Below, in pieces: positions 33,680 to 45,145 of a DNA stretch of 64,000 nt. The first letter of the stretch is position 1, and the number at the start of each line of letters is the position of its first letter. Position numbers and translations under genes: made by a program. The stretch is from Rhytidiadelphus loreus (taxonomy: Eukaryota > Streptophyta > Bryopsida > Hypnales > Hylocomiaceae): the NCBI GenBank assembly GCA_947034895.1, contig OX344764.1:48403348-48467347 (forward strand), written 5' to 3'. The notes under the pieces are model-generated. The model did no database searches and was not told where the DNA came from. It saw only the letters and a list, made by a program, of their open reading frames with translations.

Positions 33680-33950
33680 CTAAGTGTTTGCATGTTTATG
33701 ATCGAATTAAGTATGAAAGAGATATAGCTATGCTTGATTATGATAAAATGGGGCAAGTTTGGTGATTGATAACTGCAATTGAAAACAATAGTATAAAATC
33801 ATGGAATGTGGATAAATTTGTTATTATAGACAGGATGATTTATTTTGAGGAAACATATTGTCATGTACAATAGTACATGCCTCAAAAGCCTCAAAAGTGG
33901 GAACTGAAAGCTTGATGCTTTGTCAATTCTAGATCCAAATAAAAATACTT
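33680..33950 (+). pseudogene. piggyBac transposase scrap (relic 3)
   Basis: The plus-strand translation gives KCLHVYDRIKYERDIAML, then MGQVW, LITAIENNSIKSWN, KFVIID and YMPQKPQKWELKA, with stop codons between some blocks. These align block for block with relic 1 (KCLH, YERDRAMPSYEKIGQVRWL, KFATIDEMM, YIPQKP, KWSLKVWCFV). It covers the region around the first catalytic Asp only; the expected Glu-Met after the Asp is changed (IDRM). It is a non-coding remnant of the relic-1 subfamily. Confidence 0.7.
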
Positions 33951-34730
33951 TCGGGCAGGTACCTACCAGCTAGTGCTAGCTAGAATAAATAATAGTAATA
34001 TAATAATTAACTTTTAAATCTTTTTTTAAAACATTTTTTCAAAAAATATTTAAAATTTGATTAAATAATATGATCCGACGTTGCCAAAGTTCATCCATGT
34101 CAAACTGTTGATTCCCACAGTTTAGGAATTTTGGGGAACTTGCAGCCTTGTTGAGTACCTCAATCTCATCTAATGGAAATAAACGAGCACATGTAGAAGT
34201 TGTTGATGGCATGACTATTGAATCCGGAATCTAGTATTCAATGAATCTAAACCACTAGGTATTAGTTTGGATAATTGCTTGTGCAAAGTGACTTTCAATA
34301 TCAAACAATTATATATATTTTAGGACAAAATTGGTTAGAAATTTACAATTCCAAAATAGATTGGCAAAAGAAATAACTAAGGTTTTCAAAAAATTATAAT
34401 ATAGTAGAAATGTTTCTTAAAAGTTAGCCTTGAGGTAAAGGTAAATTTTTTTTTTTGAAAAGAACCAATTCAATGTCAATATCAAAATATTAGCAAAGGT
34501 TGTTTTAAAAAAATTCACCATGGGAATAAAATCACTAAATTCAAAAAAACTTTAATGGTGGAAGCTCAAGCTTTTATAACTGCAACTAAAGAAGGCACAA
34601 GTTTTTCAATTTATGCTTTACCAACAAATTAAAGGAAAATTGTAAATCATGCACTAAAATTCCTATTTAATATGAAGATTTTATTGATGTATTTGGAAAA
34701 AAAGTGTTTATATGCTTTCAAAGCATTGAC

Positions 34731-36744
34731 CATATGATTGTACTATTGATCTTCTAGAAGGTATTCAACCACCATTTGGACCAATTTACAACTTATCATA
34801 GAATGAATTTAAAGAATTACAAAAATATATTGATGATAATCTTAGGAAAAAAAAATCATTCAACATTCAAAGTCGCATGTTGGAGCACCTATATTATTTG
34901 TAAAGAAAAAAATGGTTCATTATGTACATGTGGATTATAGAAGTCTCAATAAATTATCAATTAAAAACTAGTATGCCTTATCATTAATTTCAAATCTTTT
35001 AGATTGTGTTGGAATTTGTCCAGATCAGCGTGACCAAAACCATAGAAATGACGGATTTTCTACTAGTGTAAGAACATATTAATTATTTTGTGGTGATTAA
35101 TCTTCGTGACATTTTAATTTTTTCATACAATGAAGAGGACCATAAAAAAACATGATTGTTTGATTTATTTAAACTTTGACAAATAGTCCCTTTATGCAAA
35201 ATTAGAAAAATGTGAATTTCATCATTATCAAGTAGAGTGGATTGGATGTATAATCTCTCCATTTGGCATATCAATGGATCCTAAACAAATGCAAATTATT
35301 GTTGAGTGGGCAATACCTTCTATTCTTTGTGATGTGCAATGTTTCTTTGGCTTTGCCAATTTTTATAGAATTTTTATTAAGGATTACTCTAAAATTGCAA
35401 CACCACTGATATATGTCACTATCAAAGAAAAATTTGCTTGGAATGATCAAACACAAGAAGCTTTTGATAATCTTATAACAACTTTTTCAATTGCACCCAT
35501 TTTGATACATGTTGATTTTATCAAACTTTTCTTTTTGGAAATCGATGCCTTGGATTATGTGCTTGGAGTTTTCCTATTTCAACATGGTGATGATAATTAT
35601 CTTCATCTTTTTGCATCCTATTCTAGAAAGTTTACAACACTAAAAATTAATTATGAATTTCATGATGAAGAAATATTAGCAATTGTGACTTCCTTTGAAG
35701 TTTGGCATCATTTTGGAGAAGGTACTCAACTTCACATCATAGCCTATACTAATCATAAAAACTTGGAATATTTTATGAGTGCAAAAATTTTAAATTGACA
35801 CCACGTTCATTGGAGTATGCCTTTATCAAGATTTGACTTTGTTATCACTTATCAAAACTTGTAGTCAAACAAAACTCTTGATGCTACAAGATACAATTAG
35901 AATTAGGGAAGCCAAGAATTCTAAATTTAAAAATGAATTATTATTTTACAAAAATTTGTCATTTGTTTTGCCTAACTTCAAATTTATCTAGCACGTCACA
36001 ATTTTCTAAGTGTTGGACATTTTAGATATTAAAAAAATGAATTAATATCTATATATTATTGGTAGATGCAAATATAGAAATCTATAAGAGATTACATCAA
36101 GTTATGTAGTATTTGTTCTTGTGCTAAATGTACATGTCATCTACTACATGGACTTTTGTAACCACTACCTATACTAGAAAACCTTGAACATCATTGTCTA
36201 TGGATTTTATCACTGACCTTTCAAGTTTGCATCAAAATGATTGGATAGATCTTTTACCTTTGGCACAATTTGGTTTTCATGATATTTGCATTCATCAACT
36301 AAGTAAATTCTATTTTTTTCAAATTATGGTCAACACTCTAAAGAGGATTCTTTTCAAGTAAAGATGAATGGAAGTCTAGTAGTTGAAGATCTTACAGGCC
36401 ATATAGTTTCCATTTACAATGACCTTAGATTTCAACTTCAACACTGAAGCTCAAGATCATTGAAAAAAATATGGAGATGTTTGCTGCAAAGTAAAACCTA
36501 CATTCAAAGTTGGGGGATCAAGTTAACAACAATTTGGAATATGAAGTAGAAGAGGTATTAAACTCTCAAATAAAATGATTCCTTTTAGAATATTTTAATC
36601 ATTGGAAGGGTTGTGACATAAATGAATGTACATAAGAGCCTACATCAAATCTTCAATTGTCCCTAAAAGAATTGTTATCTTTCATAAAAATATCCTCAAA
36701 GATCAAAACTCGCTCATCTTGGACCTTGTTGCTAGAAGGGAGGG
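34731..36744 (+). pseudogene. decayed Ty3/gypsy chromovirus pol
   Basis: Domains appear in canonical order with many stops and frameshifts. The RT N-terminus (GIQPPFGPIYNLS, APILFVKKKNGSL, VDYRSLNKLSIKN) is at 34760-34980. The RT catalytic region is at about 35090-35130, where the usual YLDD box reads NLRD. The open RT/RNase H part at 35274-35798 includes FGFANFYRIFIKDYSKIATP and DALDYVLGVFLFQHGDD. Integrase scraps follow (SMDFITDL at about 36195). A C-terminal chromodomain (YEVEEVLNS, then HWKGCDINECT) lies at 36539-36685. A large central part of RT is missing. The chromodomain places it among chromoviruses. It ends at a polypurine tract, AGAAGGGAGGG (36734-36744). Confidence 0.85.
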
Positions 36745-37010
36745 TGATGCCACAAATATATAGATTTAAGAACAGGTTTAGTTTTAGGAAAATAGTTTTG
36801 GACATTATAACCAACAACTAAATCTCGTGAAAGGTTGTATATAAGAAATGTTGACAAGACAAATTAGTCTTGTCAACTCCTTTTATACTTGCTATATTGA
36901 ATTAAACTTGGATTTTTGTATTTATTTTTTTAATAAAAAAATAATTCAGATAATGATTTGGCCATCTTTGATACTTTGAACCTCAAAACAAGGCCTCAAC
37001 ACCTTTAGTA
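36745..37010 (+). mobile_element. probable 3' LTR start of the chromovirus
   Basis: The sequence directly after the polypurine tract starts TGATGCCAC, as an LTR should. It carries a TATATAAG at about 36838 and a small GACAAG...CTTGTC palindrome nearby. The far edge and the 5' LTR were not found, so the right boundary is a guess. Confidence 0.45.
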
Positions 37011-38397
37011 GGGCATCATGAGTAGAGCGTAGAGCAACTGAGCCCTAGTGAATAGTGAGATGAATATTATCAAGTTGAATTCTTACTCTAATTTGAAATT
37101 TTGGAAAATTCTTAAAATTGAATTTTTCATTTTATAGCAATTTGAACTTTGGCAAGAACTTTGGACCTATAATCATAGAGTGCAAATTTTTTAATTTTAG
37201 AATGACATAACACAATAATTCGCATCATGATGTTTTATATTAGAATATAAACCTATGGAGAAATTGCAAAAATTATGACTATTAGAAGACATATAAACAC
37301 ATCTTTGAAGATACTTTAAAAAATATTCACATTCAGAAGTAGTTGCAAAATGACGTAAGAAAAAATAATAATAGGCTTGTCTTTTTAGGGTAATAAGTTT
37401 GGCAATTATAAACTTGTTATGCTAGACTTTGAAGGTACATGTTAACCAATATCCAACATTGAATCCTATATTTATTGATATAAATCTACCAAAGATCTTG
37501 ATTCCATGGTTGCAAAGTGAATTCTACATTCCACTTGTTTTTTAAGCCCCATTGGTTGACTCAAAAAATCTTTCAACTTTGTCATTTAAAAAAAATTCCA
37601 ATCCAAATTCTTATGTCATTTTGTTTTAGAAATAATTGAACTCCAAAGGTTCTCTTTGGTTCCCTCAAAAACTTTTCAATCCGTTCATTTTAAAAGACAC
37701 TAAATTCTTTGTGGGCTTCAAATTTAGCAATTTGATTTTGAAATTCTATTATTTTTGTCGTAGCTTCAAAATTTTGATACTTTTGTCTAGGCTTAATTTC
37801 ACCATTTTTAGTCTTGGCTTCATTCCGTCATTCTTTTGGGGGCTTCAATTTTAGTCATGGCTTCAAATGCACATTGTGGTTGTGAGGTGGATACTATATT
37901 TGTCAATACAAAAAATCCAAAGGTTTCTCCAAAATTGGCTAAACCAATTCTACCTAAAGGTTGTTAGTATATTGAGAACATAAGTTGCTTTTGAATACAC
38001 CTATTTTCAACATCAATACACACCACAACACATCAACATTTGAGCATCAATACTTTGAAAAAAAATTCATATAGTTTTTCCTCATAGTGTCTAAAAATGC
38101 ATAAGAAAGGAATCTAAAGTACTATTTTACTTCCAACTGAACTAGCAATGTGATAGAATACACCTAGGGCTCTAGAATGCACACAAATGTTGGTGATTTG
38201 TTGTGCTCCTAATTCAGGTTGTAGGAAGTTTTTGAATTGATTAGTATACCTTTGTAACATAATATGGATTGAATTTCATGAATTCATAGTTCTCTATAAG
38301 GTCTATCTTGAGAGCAACTATAGTTTGGCTACCTTTTCAATGCTTTTGTTAATGTTAATGTTAAGCTGTTAATGTTAATGCAGTAAAATGCATCTTT
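37011..38397. other. no recognised gene
   Basis: AT-rich, with no supported coding or RNA gene. A short TTAATG repeat (TTGTTAATGTTAATGTTAAG, then GTTAATGTTAATG) occurs at about 38347-38380. Confidence 0.55.
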
Positions 38398-38432
38398 TGA
38401 GCTCATTGTGTGACAAAGTCACAATGAGCTCA
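38398..38432. repeat. perfect 13-bp hairpin
   Basis: TGAGCTCATTGTG and its exact inverse CACAATGAGCTCA are separated by nine bases. It adjoins a TTAATG repeat and a C-rich tract. Confidence 0.75.
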
Positions 38433-38540
38433 TTAATTAATTTCATTCCTTAATTAATTTCCCCTCCCCCTCCCCCCCTCTTTTGTAATTTTGAGAAACA
38501 AATGATCTTACAATCAATATGGGATAAGTCAATGTTTCCC

Positions 38541-38695
38541 AAGTACGTATCCGTATGCATATTAGTATGTATCTGTATCCGTATTTGTATATATATCTAC
38601 ATCCGTATTTGTATCAACGTATTGTATTTGTATTTGTATCAGCGTAATGTATCTGTATCAGTGTATCTGTATTAGCGTATGCATATGCATATCAG
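38541..38695. repeat. degenerate GTATCC/GTATTTGTATC minisatellite
   Basis: About 155 bp are built of GTATCCGTAT, GTATTTGTAT and GTATCAGCGTA words, a hexamer-based array (GTATNY) that has drifted. No gene lies within 5 kb on either side. Confidence 0.75.
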
Positions 38696-38950
38696 AGTTT
38701 TTTGAGATCAACGGCTGTGGGGGTGTTTTTTAATTTTCTTTTGTAAAAATCAACAGTTGTCATTTTTTAGGAGGGGAGGGGGGGCAACTAATGACAGTGA
38801 TTGCATCTCTTGGACTCATTGTTTATAAGTGCAAAAAAATTGTTGCACATGATGCAAAGTTTTGTTGAAAATGCAAAATTTAACCTTCAACAAATGAATG
38901 ATTACTTCCACTAGAAGTTGTTACATTGCATATTTATTACTCCGTAACTA

Positions 38951-38999
38951 CAATGCTAGTTTGTCTTTTCAAAGGGTTTGAAAAGACAAACTAGCATTG
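38951..38999. repeat. perfect 23-bp hairpin with 3-base loop
   Basis: Bases 38951-38973 are the exact reverse complement of 38977-38999, with GGG between them. The arm begins CAATGCTAGTTTGTC. Such a tight, mismatch-free fold-back is not random; it may be the core of a tiny element or a hairpin created by repair. Confidence 0.9.
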
Positions 39000-39170
39000 A
39001 TTGCCATGACAAATGTGATTGTTGTGTACCCTTGTGATTTATAGGGTTTAGGCTTGCACAAAGAATACAACTCAATGATTGTCATTCAACAAGTAATCAA
39101 TTCTAGATGAGAGTTCAGAGAGTGTTGAAGAGCAAGTTTTCACGGTGATACTCCATGAATTACAACTTAG

Positions 39171-39342
39171 TATATAAGATAACTTTGCCTATGATAGGCA
39201 AAACTTGGGACCAGCCTAATGTAGGCAAAAAATTCATGAGCGGTACATGTGTCTTGTGAAATGTATTGCTCATGAATTTTTTGGCCTTTATTGGGTTGGT
39301 TCCAAGTTTTGCCTGTCATAGGCAAAGTTACCTTACATACAT
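39171..39342. repeat. fold-back MITE, about 70-bp arms
   Basis: The left arm at about 39171-39241 (AACTTTGCCTATGATAGGCA ... AAATTCATGAGC) pairs with the right arm at about 39268-39342 with some mismatches and small gaps. The loop is about 26 bases. The arms themselves contain the small palindrome TTGCCTATGATAGGCAA. No coding content. Confidence 0.8.
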
Positions 39343-39614
39343 ACATACCAAACATTTAAGGCTAACAACCTAACTATTTTGTAAAAGAAATAATCCTAAG
39401 AATCAATATTCTCATATTTGGCTAAATTTAGCAAAAGTTCTCCTAAAAAATATTTACAACTACAAAATAATTTGAATCTACATTACAAAATTAATTTTTT
39501 TAGCACATTTAGCAATTTTGAGATTGGAGTTCTAAATTACGACATCTATGTGAGAATTTTTTATCCAAGACTTTCCAATCTAGAAACATGGCTCCAAAAC
39601 CTTCAATTTTTAAT

Positions 39615-39684
39615 TATAAAAAATCCAAGACACCTATTGAAAATTGAATGTTTTGGATCAATGGAGTGTCTTGGATTTTTTATA
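39615..39684. repeat. perfect 19-bp hairpin with 32-base loop
   Basis: TATAAAAAATCCAAGACAC at 39615-39633 pairs exactly with 39666-39684, and pairing continues imperfectly into the loop. It is the third fold-back within 800 bp. Confidence 0.8.
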
Positions 39685-42600
39685 TTTGAAATTTTACTCA
39701 TTCATTACTAATTAGTTTTTTTTAGAGTACTTCAATCATTCTTTAGACTTTTATAATTTAGAATCTAATTAACTTCTCACAATGATTTTAGAGTATCAAA
39801 TAAATATTTAAATTGAAGCATTTGATCTTTTGTAAAATTTATGACATTATTAAACCACATGCTTTTAATACCACTCCTAACCCGACAAAAGACAAGTTTT
39901 TGACAAATACTTTTGATATAACAAATCAATTGAACAATAGATAAAATAATCACTTAAATCGCATTGAATGAATATATTTCTTAATGTTTTTTGGCACAAG
40001 AAGAAATTCTTTATTCCAATGCAAAAAAATTCATGCATTTCTACAAACTATAAATACAAAGATTTATAAGCTACATTTTTATCAACTAGAGTGTAATTCC
40101 TACTTGACATTTTCTAGAATCCAAAGATGCTTCAAAAAATCCAATGCACTCAAACCCTTGTTGACATTATAAGTCAACATTTTTGAATGAGAACTTTTAC
40201 ACCCTCTAACATGCTCAGCCATGGATCCTTAAAAAACAAGTCATGTCCTTCATGACTTCTTTGTATGTTTGCTCAATTGTGTTACCTTCAAAAGGAAAGA
40301 TCCCCACTAAGAGCACATATGGTACCACCTTGGTGCTCTAAATGTTCACTTTGGATCCCATTCATTACATGTGTTTTGGTTGTTGGGGAGGGTTGTAAGT
40401 TCCCAACTCGGCCCCCCCCTGAGAACCGCCGAAACCTGCCGAAACCCGCCTGTGCTCCAGCCCCCCCCATCTCATCTAATGGTGGCTTTCCACTACTTTG
40501 AGAGCCATATATGATGGAGTCCGAACGACATCGGTCAATACTTCATACATTGCTTAAAGAATCAGACCAATCCAAAATCAATCACTTTGAGTGGTAAATC
40601 TACTGGCATAGGCTGGGATCTAGTTTCAAGGATTCTAAGGATTTAGTTTTGTCAATGAGACAAATTGAGAGCATTTCACTTGGAAGAAAGTATATTATGA
40701 AGTTTATTGTTGTCTCATCTATGACATAGAAATATTTGTAAAATTAGGGCTCACTAAAATTACAAATTAATTCATGAATATTGCAAAGGTGTGAGATCAT
40801 TGTTGTGGGCTTCTTTCATAGGCAATATTATTATATTTAAGTAAATGCAACTTGGAAATCCTACATGGCCTATTAATTGGAAACTTGGTCCATACTCTAT
40901 ATGTAAGGTAGTGCATTTGTAATGAACCCCTAAGCATCAATAAAAACATATCCAAGAGTTTCATTATAGTTGAGGCATTTTGAAATGGTCATGTTCACCA
41001 TGTTGTGTCTAAAGCAACATGGCTTTTGTTTTTTTGCACTTGATGCCACATGCTTGATTAGAAGATATTTTCATCTTTGAATGGTTGTTTTGTTGTATTA
41101 CAAAAGTGTAAGTTGCATATGAGCTTGTGTATGGATATTCTTATTTTTGAATCAAGCAGAAATATTTATTTCATTTTGCTTAGAATTTCACTATTATTTG
41201 TGTTTGTCTTTCCTTAAAGGATTGATGGAATTGTCAATGCTTTGATTGAATGATGTGTATATTGCTTTAGTGTAAGTTGAAATATTACTCTATTGAACCA
41301 CTATCCCCCCAAACAAAATTTTGTAGTGACATTAATTTTTAAGACGACACTAATTTATCCCCCTCATTTTTTAGACAAATTTGTGTAGCTTAATGCCCCA
41401 AGTGTCCCTTTCTACTAGTGCATTATGTTTTAAACCTTGGTGTAATTTTCTCTTTGTATGAAATGTTTCAATGTATCAAGAACTAAACCATTCATTATTT
41501 TACACTAACATGTTTAGTTTAAAATAAATTGGAAATAATTATTTTAATTCAAACTCCTTGTAATAGATGACAGTTATCCCCTAGGGAATCAAAAATGTCC
41601 CCACATAGTCTGGAAGTTCAATTTGAAGTGCTATAACTTTTGCATTCAATGTCTGAATTCAATAAAACTTGTTGGTAAATTTGCACTGTCTTCTAATTTG
41701 TGTGGTAAATTTTTTAGATTAACCCAAGATATAATAATTTTTTGAAAGCCATTCAAAGTTCATAGGTTCAATTTGAGTACACCAAACTACATTCTGATGG
41801 CTGCAACTTCAGGGGCTTGTATCTCCTTCATCTAATGTTTGTTTTCAATAAAATCTATTGGATTATATTTCCCTTGAAGTCCAATTATTGTAGTTAGATT
41901 TTCATGTCAATTCAAGTTGTTTCGAATGTTTGGGAGCAATTCTAAGTTCAAAATCTAGACATTTATGGATTACAATGAACTTCAGTGGCTTGTTCCTTCT
42001 TCATACACCATCTATTTCCAATAATTATTTTTGGGAAAGTTGTGTGTACTAGTCTAGTCTATGTAGTTAACATTTCATATCAATCCAAGAAGTTATGAGT
42101 GTTTGAGAAGCATTTCAATAGAAGGTCATTCAACCATAAATGTGTTTTTGGCAAAAAAAAATTGCTATTTTTGGCATTTCAAAGCCATTTTGTAGACACA
42201 ATGAATCAATTGAATGATATTTTCTTTCACCAATGTGTTTGTATGATGGTTTTGAAGTACTTTACAATTTAAAGTTTTTTCATTTGAGTAGGTTTAAAAA
42301 TCAAATTTGACCTCCAAATGTGTTGCTAGGTATTTTCAGCATCCTTTGGTATGCTTTGGACAACATTGGATACTGTTTTCTTGGGCATTTAATATCAACA
42401 CTTTGCATTAGACATGTCAGTTACCTTCTGAGTTTGTTTGCTTTTTCTCAGATTTGGTCTCAGGCAGTTACTGCCACTTTTGAGCACATTATGATAAATT
42501 GTTAATTTCAAAGAAAAACACACATAATTTCCAAAAGGGGTCCACATGGCATTGTCCCATTCATTGTAAAGCTTTTTGAAAGGGGTCCACAAGGCATTTA

Positions 42601-45145
42601 TGTATTGAATGTAAAACTTTCAGATTGCAAAGTTCCCAAAGAAATACACATGATATTGTAATAAAGAAGAATCCCATTTGAAATCTCTATGAGGAAGCTA
42701 GTGCATTGAGACAAGAGTCTGTAGTTCAGAATGCACATAGCAAGATTTGGAAACAAAGAACTTGATTGCATGGCTGAAATCACACCCTAGCACCCCCAAG
42801 TCAAACTTAGATCGAGGATTCAAAACCCCTCAACCCTAAACTTTGCACAATTCAGATGAAGGAAAAAGTTTTTTCTCATTTTGAAAATTACAAGGACTCA
42901 TAAGTTCAGAATTGAAGTATGACTCTCCCACCTTCGTGATTGCCAGGATTATTTTCTGAAATTCAATTGCAACACGATCTACTAAGTTAAACTTCCTCAT
43001 CCAAGGATTCCTGATTCAGAACTCCCGCACAATTAAGTAAAAGAAAAACTTTCCTAAATAAGACTAGAAGCAAAATGATTGTCACAACTTTGTGATTACC
43101 AGGATTATTCTTTGTAGAACTTGTAGACTATGCGCGCTGAAGAAATCGCGATTTGAATTTTACTCTCAGCATCACTTCATGGAAAAATATAAGTTTTTGA
43201 TCTACAGTTGTGAAGTTTTGATCCAACATTCTGAAGACTAAACTATCCAGTATTTGAATTGGACAAAAGACCTGTGAAGACGTTGTTGGACAGGTCTGAG
43301 ATTTCCACATGATTCTGTGAACATTGATAGAGGTATACCTGCCCACCAAATGCAACGTTTGTGTATAGCAGAAGAAATCACTACTTTAATTTTACTGTGC
43401 GTTGAAGCGAACTCAACAAAGACAAGCAAATTTAGACCGAACAAGAACAAAACTCGGAAACCCTAGAAGTACTAAAGCTGGAACGAATGCTCACAAAATT
43501 ACCTCCATGTGCTTACGAAGTCACCTCACGACATAGGCAAACTCCACTAGCACCAATACCTCCACCGGCGCCTCCACGCACTCAAGAAATCCAGAAATGT
43601 AGACACATGAACGCAGGATCGGAGGAGCGCAGGAACACAACAATGTAGGAGAGCCCTGAACACAGAGCGCCAAACCCTAATGTCATCGACGGCCAAGATC
43701 GCCTCTGAGGACGACGCCATCAACGGTCGCAATATTTTCCTGCTCGGTTAGATCGACGGTCTTGGAAAGGGCCGTTTCTACAATGTGTCTTTGTAGCCCA
43801 AAAATTCAAATTTTAATTTGGAAAAAGATTTGAAGTTTTCATATTTGAGTAAATCCTCAAGTTAGGAAGAAATATGCCAAATAATGCATATTCCACCTAC
43901 TTAAATTGGAAGTTAAAACAATACAAAAAACTATTCTTTAGATCTTTGTAAAAATTAGATTCCCTTGAAATTTGTTTGATTTTCCAATTCCAAAAAAAAA
44001 TGAAAGAATGAAACCCAAATCTAATACTTCACTTTGGATACTCCAAACACCCCCAAAACGTTTCAAATTTAAAAGAACTTTAAGGATTAACCTTGAAAGA
44101 ACATGGAGGCTTTCCATCAATAGAAATGAAGAATGCACCAATTGGTCCAAAAACCAAATCATTGTTGAGTGTCTACCTTGGTCATCAGCTAGTGTCTTTC
44201 TATGATTAACTTCTAAATGCATTTGGAGGTAGAAAGTGTCTCCTACATAATTTGTGATTTATAGATCATGTCTATATGATTTGATTTACTATTACACGAA
44301 CCAAAAAGATTCAATAAAATTTGATACCGATAATTGAAATTCCTTCTAAAATTTGTTTTAGATTAAATATATGTGATTTTTACAAGAATTTCTTTTCCTT
44401 CTAAGTTGAAAAATGTAAAGTTCTAATTATAGTGGTTTCTTAAGATTTCTATTTTACATACTTTAATACTTTACTCTACTTCTTTCTACGCATTATTTTT
44501 GAACTAGAAAAGTAACCTTTTTAGGTCAAACATGTTTGCACCCCTTGAACCTATAGAATATTTGTAAATTAAAAATAAATAAATCTATATGCTACAAATG
44601 TAAGACATCTAAAAGAAACTCATACACAATGAGATGATGAAAAAATCAAGACTTTGAGTGCTTGAAACCACCCAAAGATTGCGATGGTTTGACAAATTCA
44701 GGATCCGCACATCCACATATTAATCCGAAGAAACGAGGAGCACTTCTCAATTCGAAGAGCTTCCCCGTTTTCATAATTTAGCATACATACGAAGCATCTT
44801 AAAGTGCTTACCGACATCAAATGCGTGACATATACTGCCAGCTGTTGAACGTAAAGCCCCCAAAGATTAGTGACATAAACATCATGAAACAACACCCTAC
44901 ACTAAATAAATCTCCAGTTTCATAACTGCAATACTGAACACTCCCCATCTAAACACACACAAAAGCACAATGTCTGATTTCCTGGGGCCGAAACGAGAAA
45001 AAACTTCAACAAGATCCTATACGGAAACGCTGCACAAGGAAGCAACGAGTTTCTTTGCTATTATTCTATACACATACTGGGTCCTCGTCCCAGGGATTTT
45101 GGGGAACTCAAATGGAAGAGGAAACAGAGGTATTGCCATTAATCC
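39685..45145. other. long stretch without a supported gene
   Basis: Mostly AT-rich. A locally GC-richer patch at 43490-43735, read on the minus strand, starts ATGGCGTCGTCCTCAGAGGC, gives about 57 codons and has a donor-like GGAGGTAATT near 43500. That could be a first exon or an LTR leader, but no downstream exons were found. Bases 44690-45145 are the probable 3' flank of the minus-strand gene that follows. Confidence 0.45.

Noticed and set aside
43547..43732. 61-codon minus-strand frame starting near an ATGGCGTCG context
   Set aside because: It looks like a start region but no further exons, domain or homology could be found; left as a possible first exon only.
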